A stretch of 64,000 bases of DNA from Scytalidium lignicola. Lineage: Eukaryota; Ascomycota; Leotiomycetes. The translations under genes and the position numbers were made by a program. Below the pieces are notes generated by a model, which was given only the letters and a program-made list of their open reading frames with translations, did no database searches and had not been told where the DNA came from. Each line of letters begins with the position of its first letter. The first letter of the stretch is position 1. The stretch is taken from the NCBI GenBank assembly GCA_002812745.2, contig NCSJ02000021.1:186001-250000 (forward strand). Reading direction: 5' to 3'. Below are positions 37,908 to 49,057 of this stretch, one piece after another.

Positions 37908-39496
37908 TTAATCAACTTCCTCCAAATGACGGCCACTGGTCTCGGGAAAGAAGAAATATACACCTAAGAAATATGTTAGAAGCAGTCATTCCAAGGTGTC
38001 ACAAAGATAGGTGATTTACCTGGTAAGATCAAAAATAAATTAATGCTAGCATAGATAATGTAATACTTATACCCTAGAGTTGCAAAACCTATAGGCGTAA
38101 TTTCAGCAACTAAGAAATTGAAAATCCAGGCGCTTGCTGTAGAGATCGAGGTGATTGGAACACGAACAGAAAGAGGAGATATCTCAGCAGCGTAGAGGAA
38201 CATTAAGCCTAAGAATCCCGTTGGGAAAAAGAAGGAGAACATGAAGATGAACACTGCCGCAGCAATTACACAGGAATGACTCTGGCTCTGTGATGATGCT
38301 CCCGCGATAATTGCCATGCAGGCACCCATGCCAAAGGCAGCGAACATCATCAACTTCCTTCTTCCTAATCGATCAACAGTTAGAACTCCAATCGGCGAGC
38401 ATAACGATTGCCATGTAAAGACACATGCGCCCAAGATGCGGGCAATCTCTCCTGACAAACCCAGATCCTGCTCGAAGATCGTTGCCTGGTAGAATGCCAA
38501 GGCATTGATACCACTCATCTGTTGAAACATTTGTCCCGTTGCTGCCAGACAAGCCCGATGGAACAGACGTTCCTCGCCATTGCGGAAGATATCGCGGAAC
38601 TTACCCTTGCCCGTAATCAAGAGCGACGATTCGATTTCTGAGACGTCGGCGTCGATTTGCTCTGAATCCTCTGGAATAACGGCAAGAGCGGCGAGAACCT
38701 CACGAGCTTCAACCACACGTCCCTCGATTAACCAACGCGGAGATTCACGCATATTGGGAACCATAGCGATAACAATCATAGACCATAGGGATGACAACGC
38801 CATTGGGAACCGCCACGTCACGCTTCCAGTAGCATGTAACATACCGTAGTTGATCCAGGCAGCTGTCGCCAGACCGATGCTAATGAAAAGACCTTCTAGA
38901 AGCACAGTCGAACCTCGATGTTTCGCTCTTGAGCATTCGGATTGCCAATTTGGAGCCGTGGCTGTGAGGGATCCAAAACCAAAACCCGAGATAACCTGGC
39001 CAACGATGAGCTGGGCGAGAGAGGAAGAGGTTGATTGGATGATTGCTCCGATGATGTTGATGAAAGCTCCGAGCATGATTGTGCGTTTTCGTCCAAGTCT
39101 GTCACCGATCCAGATACAATTCAAGGCACCAAAGAAACAACTGAGAGTATATATTGCAACAACTGTGCCCTAGAATATGCTTTAGCCAAGTTGATCCAGG
39201 TTTGTACAACAAGACATGCCTTACTTGGATTCTGGAATTGTGTGTCTTTTCAGCGCCCTTGGTGGTCAAGGTATTGATTCGAGGGAAAGTCTCGATCCAT
39301 GACGGTAGATTGAGCAATCCACCACAAACCGCGTTATTATAGCCAAACCTTTATTTTTGCAAGTTACCTCTTCTAACATCACAAAACATGAATCTATATA
39401 TTGTGATTCAGCTTACAGAATATAGGCAGGCATGATGACTGCCCAGATCATGGCAGCATTCAACGAGTTGCCACGCAGTCCAAAGTAGCGCGCCAT
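37908..39496 (-). CDS. MFS sugar-type transporter with an early stop
   Basis: Model: complement(37908..37963, 38020..39169, 39225..39348, 39417..39496), 469 residues, plasma membrane. Start MARYFGLRG at 39496. FGYNNAVCGG marks TM1; GDRLGRKR (about 90-97), ESPRW (about 210-214), DRLGRRK and PETSGR (about 458-463) are sugar-porter signatures, and the membrane segments appear complete. Introns are 68, 55 and 56 bp; the exon 2 acceptor is an unusual AAG. After EEVD the frame meets TAA at 37908-37910, but stays open for 49 more codons to a TGA at 37758, reading IFLDSKNIFQVVSIARDM, typical of the family's C-terminal tail. The TAA is what a CAA-to-TAA change would give, so the cytosolic tail is probably lost by mutation. 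The MmgE/PrpD gene is divergent. Confidence 0.88.
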
Positions 39497-40203
39497 CTCG
39501 ACAGATTGACTCGTTTTTCTTTCTGCTTGATACCGGACAACGCCTTGGAGGAGACTACTTCGTTGGAGCGCCTGAGAAAACAAAAAGTAAACCACCAGCA
39601 GCAAGTTCACTTTAATAGCATGATGGATACTCGCTGATCATTGATTGGATGTGGCGGCATGCTGCACGCGGGGGAAGAAGAGAGTAGACTGAAAGACAAC
39701 GGTAAGCTGGAGAAATTACGGTCATGCTGCAAATACCCCGTATTCCGTATGACAATGATCTGTGAGATTTTTGGCTGCAAGCAGCGCGATCACGGATGTT
39801 AATCAAGGGTGTTGGGCAGGCTGATGTGACTGACAAGCTTATGGTCAGCAACTTGCCCCCCTCTCTCTCGAGGTTGGTAGTTTTGGAGCCTTTGCCCCTA
39901 TTTGACCTAGGCTGTCGGACTTGAGCCGTTGATTTGTTCTTGGTCGGCAACTTCAATAAGAGAATCCACAAATATAATTATTTCGCTGCTACCGTAATAA
40001 ATTTCCTATCTACAACAAAGTTATTGGTGACAAAGGACCTTCATGTGATTATCCAAAGCCCGATTCTGCATACGCGCATCTGCACTTAAATATTGTTCAC
40101 CTGAGTTTCAATCATAACCTTCTCTTCTTTACTCTAGATAATCTTGTGTTTTTTGACCAATAATCAATGCCCCTCTTTTCTGATTCTGGCTATTGATTTT
40201 AAC
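39497..40203. promoter_or_regulatory. Shared upstream region of MFS and MmgE/PrpD genes
   Basis: 707 bases between two divergent start codons, with no competing gene or repeat. It probably holds both promoters. A longer frame could start the right-hand gene at 40144, but the product then lacks family support. I do not recognise specific operator sites. Confidence 0.5.
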
Positions 40204-41662
40204 ATGGCTACTCACCATTTAGCTTCTTGGGTTAATAGTTTAAAATACTCGGATCTTCCGCAGGAAGTAGTCTCCGCAGCAGTTCGCAGTTTCTACAACT
40301 GGGTGGGGTGTGCCGTTGGGGGTAGCAACCATCCGGCTACCCTTATAGCTGTGAGATTGCCCACAAATTCAAGCAGATTCTTAGCCTATTTACTGATAAT
40401 GATTTTAGAACGAAGCTCTAAAACCATTCTTTGGCGCTCCGACAGCTTCTCTCCTGGGGCATAAAGGGAAAGCCTCCATCGATGCCCAGCACGCTGCTCT
40501 CTTGAATGGCATAGCATCGCATGTGCACGACTATGATGATACTCATCTGGATACCATCATCCACCCCACGGGGCCGGTCGCCAGTGCGCTGCTCGCAATC
40601 GCCGAATCCAAAGGTCCTTATTCAGGCAAGGAATTCTTGCTTGCACTTACAGCCGGAATTGAAGCGGAGTGTAAGGTCGGTTTGGTTGTATGGCCAGAGC
40701 ATTACGATGTAGGATGGCACATCACATCCACAACTGGTTCAATTGGTGCCGCCGTCGCAGTATCAAAGCTGCTATCGCTCTCAACAACGCAGACTGCACA
40801 CGCAATTGGTATTGCCGCAACGCAGGTAACAGGATTGAGAGAAATGTTCGGATCGCATACCAAGTCGTTTCATCCAGGACGGGCGGCACAAAATGGATTG
40901 ATGGCCGCGATATTGGCCGAAAAAGGATACACCAGTAGTGAGAAGGCGTTGGAAGCATTGCGCGGCTGGGCGAATGTCGTTGGAGTGACAAAGGAGGGAA
41001 TAAGCCAGAATATGGAGAAGTGGTTGGGATTCGGATCAGGTGGACAAGCTCAACAAGTTGGATTACCCACCTCGACTCAACCCGGAAGATGGGAAATCTT
41101 GAGAAACAGCTTCAAACCATTTCCATGTGGGATTGTTATTCATCCTGTTATTGATGGATGCGCGCAGTTGCATCAGAGCATGAAGCGCCAGGGTTTGGAT
41201 ACCAAGGATATAAAATCGGTCAAGATAACGGTCCATCCATTGGTTCTTGAATTGACGGGAAAGCGCACGCCCAAGGACGGCCTGGAGGCGAAATTCAGTG
41301 TTTATCATGGTGCAGCTATTGGACTGGTATTTGGAAAAGGGACACCAAGCCAATACGAGGACATCATAGTGCAGAGCACAGAAGTCGTCACGGTGCGAGA
41401 TAGGGTCGATGCCGAAGCTGATCAGCAGCTTAGGGCCGATGAGGCTAAGATCTTCTTAACTACGAACAGCGGGAAGGTGCTCGAGAACCATATACAGCAC
41501 GCACTCGGAAGCATAGAAGTTCCAATGACGAATAAGATGCTTGAGGAGAAATTCAAGGATCAATGTGCATCTATCCTGGATGATAGACTCGATGTAGTGA
41601 GCACGGCATTGTGGAATATCGAGCAGGCGACGAACATAAACGATGTAACACACATGATCTAG
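40204..41662 (+). CDS. MmgE/PrpD family protein (2-methylcitrate dehydratase / aconitate decarboxylase-like)
   Basis: Model: join(40204..40350, 40409..41662), 466 residues, close to fungal cis-aconitate decarboxylase and PrpD lengths. The 58 bp intron (donor GTGAGA, branch TACTGAT, acceptor TTTTAG) joins NHPATLIA to NEALKPFFGAPT. The hallmark HVHDYDDTHLDTIIHPTGP lies about residues 92-110, with conserved acidic and His residues of the family's active site. SFHPGRAAQNG and KPFPCGIVIHPVID also match. No organelle signal is obvious. Members dehydrate 2-methylcitrate or decarboxylate cis-aconitate to itaconate; the reaction here cannot be settled by sequence. A divergent MFS transporter beside it echoes carrier-plus-enzyme pairs of organic-acid clusters. 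Confidence 0.9.
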
Positions 41663-42333
41663 AACNTTTTTTGCAGTGCTATTAGAGGGCGTAGACTGTT
41701 ATTGCACTGTATAGGGAGCGGGTTGGGCGGCTCACTAAGCGCCATTACAACTGGGGATGAAACCCAAAATTCTAAGTTCATCTGTGTCTGTAATCTGAGG
41801 TTTACAGAATTGCTTATGTTGTTGAACTATGCGAATATCTCATGCCACAGTCACGAGTGTCTTATGGTAAGATCTATTTTATAACCCGAGGAAAACGTAC
41901 GAAACATGCATACCCCACTCGGATAAATGCAAACCCCTCAAACACGAATGATAATAAGCCTGCAATGTTACCCTCTAGGGTAATTATTATGCTGCTTGTG
42001 CTTCTGAACCCCATTCTTGTCGCGGATGTGAGCCGGATTCATGTACAGTAAGCTGACAAGCCGAGAATGGGCCCAGTGTGGTGAGTTGATGGCTCTTTAT
42101 TAAGTTTGACTGATCGCAGCTTCGGAAAACCCAACGGAAGTTGTGGATGAATCTTTCTTTACAGTTTTAAGAGGAACAACTGCTGATGGACATTCAATGT
42201 TGTTGAAATGGCTTGAAAAAGTGGCAACTTAGTATAGAAATCTTGTTGATTAATGATCTAGTATTACTGTCTAGAGTTTCTTTAGTTAACACTTTCTAAT
42301 CATAATTATTTGAACTCCATGTCTATATGTTGT
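41663..42333. other. Intergenic between MmgE/PrpD gene and permease
   Basis: Convergent 3' ends of two genes. No further gene or repeat seen; a single N in a T run at about 41666. Confidence 0.5.
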
Positions 42334-44063
42334 TTACAGAGGCTCATGAATAAATTCATTTCTCGTCCATCCATCATCTCCCTCAATCACAATCTTCTCT
42401 AACCTATACCCTCCTAGACGAGGCAACAGCACAGCCCAAATGAGCCAATAAACTCCACCAGCTGCAATGATTCCTAGTCCGACTACACAATGCAGCCAGT
42501 ATGGCAGGTGCTCATACACATTCTGGTCGGGACTATCTGGCGGGATATATGGAGCAACGACAAGATATATGTTGCTGAGGAAAAAGAAGACGGTGACTGG
42601 TAAGCTGGCGCGAGTGGGAGGGTACCAGTTATATTGAGCTTGATGGAAATATAGCCAGATTAGACCGAAAGAGACAAAGACATTGACAATGTTAAGTGGA
42701 TAGGAAATGAGATTTAGAACTGAAGTCAATCGTTAGTAATAGGTAAACAGTGGTATGTTATGAGGGATTAGTAAAGAAAAACATACTAAAATTATACGCA
42801 TCACCTGGCGGAGGCGCAAGCATGATAATAACGGACACCAACCAGTGCTCAAACAAGCCCATGAATGGTGCATCAAGAGGTTTATTACTTGCCCAGAGCT
42901 TCGAAAAAGGCAGAATACCCTCCCTGCCTAGTTCTTGAACTAGACGGCCTTGAGAAAATATGACAGACAAGACATTTCCAAAAGCCGAAAGAGCAACGAA
43001 AACACTAAGTGATCGCTCGGCTTTCGGTCCAAAGACGTTTTTGAAGAAACTGGCAGCTAGAATACGACCGGAGCTGAGAATCTCTTCTTTTGGCACGGCG
43101 GCAAAGTACGCGATGTTTGCAAGCATGTATAGGACACCAACAATAGCAATTGCAGTCGGTGCAGCAATCTTGAGTGTGCGAACGGGGTTCTTCATCTCTG
43201 ACATGGCATAGTTGGCGTTGCTGTACCCAATATAACTCCAGATGACATTGTAGAGTGCAGTCACGACACCGTATGCCGATCCGGTTGTTCCAGAAAACGC
43301 ATTGTCGAAATTATGAGGCTTTTCAATATTCAGATGTCCACCGAGAGCTGCAAAACCTGAAAAGATGATCAGGAGAAGAACGATAAGTTTAATGACTCCG
43401 AGGAAATTCTGCAGCCATAGCCCCCATTTAAGAGCTAGTCCGTGAATGAGAAAGGCAGCCGTGACGCAGGCCAGACCAATACCTCTTTGGTTCCAGCGAG
43501 TGACTTCGATTTGAGCTGCATTGAGGATGTATTCGCCAAAGACGACGGAATTGGAGCTAGCCCAGCCAAGCAAAATCACATAACCCGTATAGAAACCCGT
43601 CACGAGAAACTTTGGCTTGCGGTAGACGAATTCGAGGTAGTTCTTCTCTCCGCCATTCCGCGGAAGCCCTGTGCCGAACTCGAGATAGACAGACATACCA
43701 GCCGCTGCGATTAACATGCCGGCGACCCAGATGAATAGCGAGAGGCCAACACTCCCGCTCAGGGCAAAGATGCTGCTGGGCGTTGCGAAGATACCGGTGC
43801 CTATCATGCGGTTGAATATTCTGTTTGGTTGAGACCCATATTATTAGCTGCAGGCACAGGTTATAACGGGTACTAGGAGCTGGAAGCTCTCAAAAAGAAA
43901 GAAGAAAGAAGAAAGAAGCATACAGGAATATAGCAGAGGTGAGGCCGATCTGCTTGCGCGACTCGCTGGTATGGTAGGTGTCGATGTCATTATCTAGCAG
44001 GACACCCTCGTGTGATGGGTTCTTCGCATCGTCCTTCCTCTGGAGTATTCTTGATGACGACAT
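42334..44063 (-). CDS. APC-family amino acid permease, Mup1/LAT-like
   Basis: Model: complement(42334..42719, 42787..43820, 43924..44063), 519 residues, integral membrane. Start MSSSRILQRKDD at 44063; a soluble N-terminal tail of about 40 residues precedes TM1 with the substrate-binding RMIGTGIFATP (about 51-61). YLEFGTGLPRNGGEKNYLEF, NVIWSYIGYSNANYAMSE and ISYPLNIVNVFVS are typical of the high-affinity methionine permease (Mup1) branch. Introns are 103 and 67 bp with GT-AG ends; both joins keep frame and match the family. About twelve hydrophobic segments. The likely substrate is a neutral or sulfur amino acid, by family only. Confidence 0.92.
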
Positions 44064-45235
44064 GGCCAGAGAAAAGAATAGCTTGGACTATTTTTTATAG
44101 CTCTTTTGGCTATTTTTTTTAATATCTAGAACATTTAACAATGTGAAATTGTCTTATTAGCATGCTGCTCGCACTACCCAACTTCCAAACCTTCCCTTTT
44201 CACCTCAAAGACACCGAGCAAAGATTTGTCCATATCCATGGCGAATATTCAGGCACAAAAGACGTCATCTAGACGGTTACTCTATGTGGAATGTGTTAAG
44301 TAATGGGAATGGCAGAGAGAGCGGTTTTGCTGGGGGTATATGAAGAAATCAAGACAGAGGATCCATCCAATTATGCCAATGTCGTGAATGTCCCAGACAT
44401 GACTCGCTCTGTGTCGGGCGAAGATGGATCCCGTCAGGAGAATTTTCTCTGGGCATGGGTGATTCGGGACTTTGCAAATGGATCCGATCCAAATGGGGCT
44501 GCGGTGCGGCGAAAAGGAGCAGCGGTGGCAAATCACGCAATTCTGCATAAAATCATAAAGGTCAGAACCAAAAACTTCGTGTTCTGACATCCACACATAT
44601 TATTTGCCCTAGACAACAATATAAATACACGATGCTGAATTGCTGTATTGTAGATCAAGCCCGTATGAGGCACATGGTTCATATGCATGGAAGGCCGATG
44701 GGATGAGAAAAACGGACTTCCACGGACTTCGAGCCCGCCGCATACTGTATTCTAGCATTGGCCATCTTTCTAGAATTCAAGCTTAATCCGACACCGCTCG
44801 TTCCCTACTGTATTAAGGCGCTGATGGACTGAGAGGCTCGGAGATTTTGGCCGCCACACTTTACGGGAATGGCGTTGTGCTTACGCTGGGCTGCTTTTTG
44901 ATGGCCGCTAATTAAGATGAGAACCCATCTCAGCATTGTTGATTCATTGCATGAGTGTTCCTGGTATTCATTTATCCTAGCTCCAATTTGCTGGCGTTTG
45001 AGCTCGCACAATTTTTGCCATCATGTTTCTAACTTTCTCAATACGCATTTTGCTCACTGAAAATGTCGGCGCAAGTTAATGATCATTAATAAAGCCTCGA
45101 TGTTGAAAGAATCTAAGAGAGTAAAAGTATGGAAGTTGCATGAACAAAGCATAATAAGAAGGCTTTCGCACAAATTAATAACGCTAGTACCTAGGATCCA
45201 AATTTGTTTCTGAATAAGGAGGAACTGTATAACTT
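44064..45235. other. Intergenic upstream of permease
   Basis: Contains open frames on both strands around 44280-44600, none with recognisable domains. 44100-44160 is a T/A-rich tract just upstream of the permease start. I call no gene here. Confidence 0.45.
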
Positions 45236-46318
45236 TCACGCAACAACCCCTTCTTCCCTCAAGACCTCAGCAACTACTTCTAAAATCCGAGCATGGATAC
45301 CCTCTCTGGCAGCAACCAGTCCCCAGTTATTACTAAGTTTCCTTCCTGCTCCAAAATCTATCCTTTTCCCTTCCAAATCCGTTATTTTCCCCCCAACTTC
45401 CGTAAAGATCAACTGTGCACCTGCGTGATCCCAAACACAAGGTATATTGTTCTTATTCAATGGCATACGTATCTGGACATCAGCACCGCCTACAATAAGC
45501 GCCGTATATCTTATGTGTGAAGACCACACCTCCGTATTGGGATATGCAGCACCAAGCTTTTCCGCAACGCGTCTTATCTTTCCTTGTGGATGCGGGTGTG
45601 CTCCGTTCATCAGAGATGAGTTCACAAAATGTAAATCTTTAAGGTCTTTAGGACCACCAGATACTCTCTCGATCTTCCTTCCTGGCTGAAGGTCTCCTCT
45701 CCCCATTGGTCTAATCATCGCACCCCCATCTCTCACGGCCGAGAGCATAAACCCCATTCCATCTGAATCAACACTCTTTTCCTCTACTTTTCCAGTCGCA
45801 AGACTCAAATTCGGACAGCCAAGCACCCCGACCATCTCTACCCCATCTACTACCAATGCTAGTGAAACTGCGTACTGCTCTCCTCGGACAAAAGTTGCTG
45901 TTCCATCAATCGGATCCAGCATCCAAACTCGTCCCCGAGGGCCTCCAACGCCGTGTCCACCGAGATCAATAACTTCAAAAAGCTCTTGCACTGATGATGG
46001 ACTAGCTAACAATGATTCACTCTCCTTGTCATCAAGATGCGTAGTGGAGACTAGTTCCCAAATGCGTTGTTGTAGCAAAGGGTCAGATCGGAGAGCTTCA
46101 GCATTCTCTTCGCCAATGAATTTGTCAGATGGGAAAGCTTTGTGGAGAGCACTGATGAGGATGGCTTGAATGGCAAAATCGGCAATAGTAACCGGCGTCA
46201 AGTCAGGCTTAGACAACTCGCCTTTGTTCACCGTCAATAGAACTCTTTTAGAGAGGACAGCAGCTCGCTGGACTGCAAGTTCTGCCAAGTGGCGTTCACG
46301 AGAGAAAGGGGATGTCAT
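45236..46318 (-). CDS. HAL2: 3'(2'),5'-bisphosphate nucleotidase
   Basis: Single exon, 360 residues from the ATG at 46318 (MTSPFSRERHLAEL), nearly the length of yeast Hal2/Met22 (357). An upstream in-frame ATG at 46372 would add 18 residues without family similarity. Metal-binding motifs of the inositol-monophosphatase fold are present: GEENAEAL (about 69-76), WMLDPIDGTATF (about 132-143) and WDHAGAQLIFTEVGG (about 296-310). The enzyme removes the 3' phosphate from PAP produced in sulfate assimilation and is the lithium- and sodium-sensitive target in yeast. Soluble, cytosolic or mitochondrial in relatives. Intact. Confidence 0.95.
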   Translation of the reverse strand: MTSPFSRERHLAELAVQRAAVLSKRVLLTVNKGELSKPDLTPVTIADFAIQAILISALHKAFPSDKFIGEENAEALRSDPLLQQRIWELVSTTHLDDKESESLLASPSSVQELFEVIDLGGHGVGGPRGRVWMLDPIDGTATFVRGEQYAVSLALVVDGVEMVGVLGCPNLSLATGKVEEKSVDSDGMGFMLSAVRDGGAMIRPMGRGDLQPGRKIERVSGGPKDLKDLHFVNSSLMNGAHPHPQGKIRRVAEKLGAAYPNTEVWSSHIRYTALIVGGADVQIRMPLNKNNIPCVWDHAGAQLIFTEVGGKITDLEGKRIDFGAGRKLSNNWGLVAAREGIHARILEVVAEVLREEGVVA

Positions 46319-47134
46319 TATTGAGCTTAGAAATTCCCCGAATATTGATTTAGCTCCACCTAGGGGATTCAACGTTTCTTAGAGCTAGCAATGTCGTAGA
46401 TGGAGGCTTTTTTCTGTCTGTTATAAATATTTTAGGTGTATTGTCTCTATAGCAATGGGAGTAAACTCAAATGATCTCGGCCAGATTCTTTTTTGAAAGT
46501 ACACTCGCTAAAAGGATGTGCGTTTGATATTTCTTTGTTGATTCGTTCGCTTTCTGCTCAATCTCTGTGGCGTATACTGGTAACTAGTATTTTTTTATTT
46601 TCTTATTTTATTTTTATTTTTTGGCTGGACTCTAGTCGACAATGAGCATCATGATGCTGGCTATAGCTGGGGTCGATAGCGCTTTCACGTGATTTAAATA
46701 GGTTTGCTATGTATGTGCCAATGCTGAGGCGGAGTGCCAAGAGGTATGGAAAACGGCCCTCATGAAAAGATTTGTAGCAAACTTGTCATTTCTATTAATA
46801 GTATATGATAATAGCTCTTAGAACGAATGGGTAGCTCGAACAGGAATCTTGTCTGATTAAGCATCACTTAGCTCGTATGTTTTCCCAGTAACCTACTCAC
46901 TTATTCTCGGATAAACAGTTTTTACTTTACTATCATTGATTTTCAGATTCAGTTATAAATAAACCCTCTACTAGGCTTCCAGGCAAGACTCGGCCTAAGT
47001 CTAGTATAATAAGCCAGTGTTTTACATATTCACACATGCTTCCCGTATACCGGGCTTGTGCTAACGCTGGCTTTGTTCAAGCTTAGATCCGTTTGCTAGC
47101 CACAAACAGAAAGTAAATAAATGCTAAGAAAAAG
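46319..47134. other. Upstream region of HAL2-type gene
   Basis: Likely promoter of the minus-strand nucleotidase gene. A T-rich stretch lies at 46588-46621. No other gene or repeat seen before the solo LTR. Confidence 0.5.
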
Positions 47135-47327
47135 TGTCGGTTCACCTGTAGCACGTAGTACGGTACGCAATATACATAATATACTCGTTGTGCTAATCCA
47201 TGGTTGTTGTACGATTAGGAGTGGGAGAGCGAAGCTGTAGGAGCTTCGCTCGTTCCCACTACCTAATCGGGACTAGCTTACAGGGGCACGTGGATATCAA
47301 GTGTACGTAACCACTATTCTACCAACA
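47135..47327 (-). repeat. Copia solo LTR with perfect target duplication
   Basis: 193 bp, reading on the minus strand from TGTTGGTAGAATAG to GTGAACCGACA, homologous to the LTRs at 6864-7057 and 12870-13063. Perfect 5 bp duplication AAAAG at 47130-47134 and 47328-47332. Almost no RIP-type change. It contains a 58-base hairpin (47212-47269) with a perfect inner stem GAGCGAAGCT / AGCTTCGCTC around a 5-base loop. Solo LTRs arise by recombination between the two LTRs of one element. Confidence 0.95.
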
Positions 47328-47482
47328 AAAAGAAAACCCAACAGAAAAGGGTGGAAATTGAAAATTGTGATTTTACTTATTCATGAATAGATAATTTACT
47401 TCCTTTATATACGGGTTCGAATTCAAGTGACGGAGAAATAATGCTCCTAGAGTTTGATTTCTTTTCCTCAGATGAAACTATA

Positions 47483-48153
47483 TTAGAACGCAGTACAATA
47501 TTGTTGCTCGTCACAGAATAAATTGCTGTTATCATTGCTAATATACAAGGCTATAGGAGAAATACCTCGAATATTTAGGTTTGAATGAAATTTTAACTTG
47601 CAGAAACCATTCGAGTAGAGCTTTCCTAGAATAATAGTTAACTTATTAAACATCACGATCAAAACAATCGGCAACTTACCAAAATTATTATATATGTCGG
47701 GGTATTTACATGTTATACCAATGTTTGACCAATCCTGTGTAGATATAAGCTGAGTTGTCTTTCTTAAGTCTGAGATTTTGNAAAAAGTGACCAAGGGAGC
47801 ACACGTTGACAGATAACCACATCTAGATAGAGAAAATTCAATCAAATTTAATCAGCAAAGAATCTATGATCCGCACTTCCATCACATGATGCAGCTTGTT
47901 TATAATTAGCCTCACATAACAGAGCTTTTTGAGTTAAATACTTAGAACCAGATATTAATTTTAATTTGAAATGTACTCTCACAGCTATTGAAACATCCTG
48001 ATAACTTCCGCCATTCCTTTCACAGCTGGCAAATAATGTATCAGAAGGCCCATCATATACAATATCGGTTCATGAGGCGTTGAAGTTGTTGTCATCATTT
48101 ACCCACACGAAGTGGAACGCAGTTAATAGAACAAGAGGATAAATCCGCATCAT
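47483..48153 (-). pseudogene. Broken small secreted protein locus (unrecognised)
   Basis: From ATG 48153 the frame reads MMRIYPLVLLTAFHFVWV, a plausible signal peptide, meets TGA at codon 28 (48070-48072), then stays open to TAA at 47848 through a Cys-containing stretch (FASCERNGG, ALLCEAN, AASCDGS). Next to it 47483-47845 is a second open segment on the same strand with several Cys (RCGYLSTCAP, NLFCDEQQYC) and one N. A strong acceptor-like TTTTCTCTATCTAG lies between them, but I could not find a donor that joins the frames. It may be one or two decayed cysteine-rich secreted proteins. No family recognised. Confidence 0.4.
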
Positions 48154-49057
48154 GGAAGAGTTTGACAGCAACTGTACAGGATCTAGTTAGATGGAATGGT
48201 TATTGAATTAACAGAATAGTTGAGTCTATGTTAAAATATTGAGGTAGTGGATTTCTCTATATGTAACGGGGCAAGTGCTATACTCGGCTTGATAAAACCG
48301 CAAATCTCGTGCACAAAAGAGGCAGGTTTAGAAACCATTACAGCAAAATAAGTATCCAAACTGAACCATCCGTCTAACCATCGTAGGGCCGGATGATTCA
48401 TAGACATAGCTGACGGCTCAGCCCAAAATCCTAAGCGTTAACTTTATTATCCTGCTCATCGCTCAGATTAGAAAAGAGCTAGGTGGGAGCAGAGGCTTGA
48501 AGGGATTGATGGTAAAGGAAATCTTACTCCTTCTCACTTAATATCATTCAAAGGATCTTTAATTATTAAACTATTTTATTCGTACTGTTGAATTCCGAGT
48601 TTATTCCGTATACTCCAGAATTTATTGGTCTTTTCAGAATAAGATGAGCCGTCACGTGAATTCCCAACTCCTTTTGCGACGTCAGATAGGGCTAAGACCC
48701 TTCTGGTTAGAGAGATAACGAATGCGGAGGCAGCTTTCATGCGGTCGACGACGGATACATAACAACTTTCAATTCTTCTATTATTCTCTATTACATAAAC
48801 CTTTTTACTATTTGTTTTCTCAATGGTGCCATAGACCGCACCAAGAAGGTAATAAATAAGGCGCGTTGTATCTTAAACACTAAGAATTACCTCGTATAGA
48901 AGCTCCTTCCATCACCGAGTTACCAGCGTCTCGGCTTGCATCCAAAATAGGCAGTAGAGCCAATTGATTTCATTCTCATGTCTCTTGCTTGTAGAAACAA
49001 TGGTGTGTCTCTTCCATTCGTGCAGAGGCAAGTAGTAATAGAGGTTAATGTAGTCGT
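48154..49057. other. Upstream region of Zn(II)2Cys6 gene
   Basis: No repeat. A short first exon of the regulator might lie here: an ATG at about 48822 is followed three codons later by TAG and then by a GTAATA donor-like site, but I could not confirm a join. Confidence 0.4.

Noticed and set aside
39612..39971. 119-codon minus-strand ORF in the MFS / MmgE intergenic space
   Set aside because: Composition and content give no family; likely a chance frame in the shared upstream region.
44282..44596. Overlapping open frames on both strands of about 95-104 residues
   Set aside because: No recognisable domain, no splice-supported extension, and both strands are equally open; treated as chance ORFs in an intergenic region.
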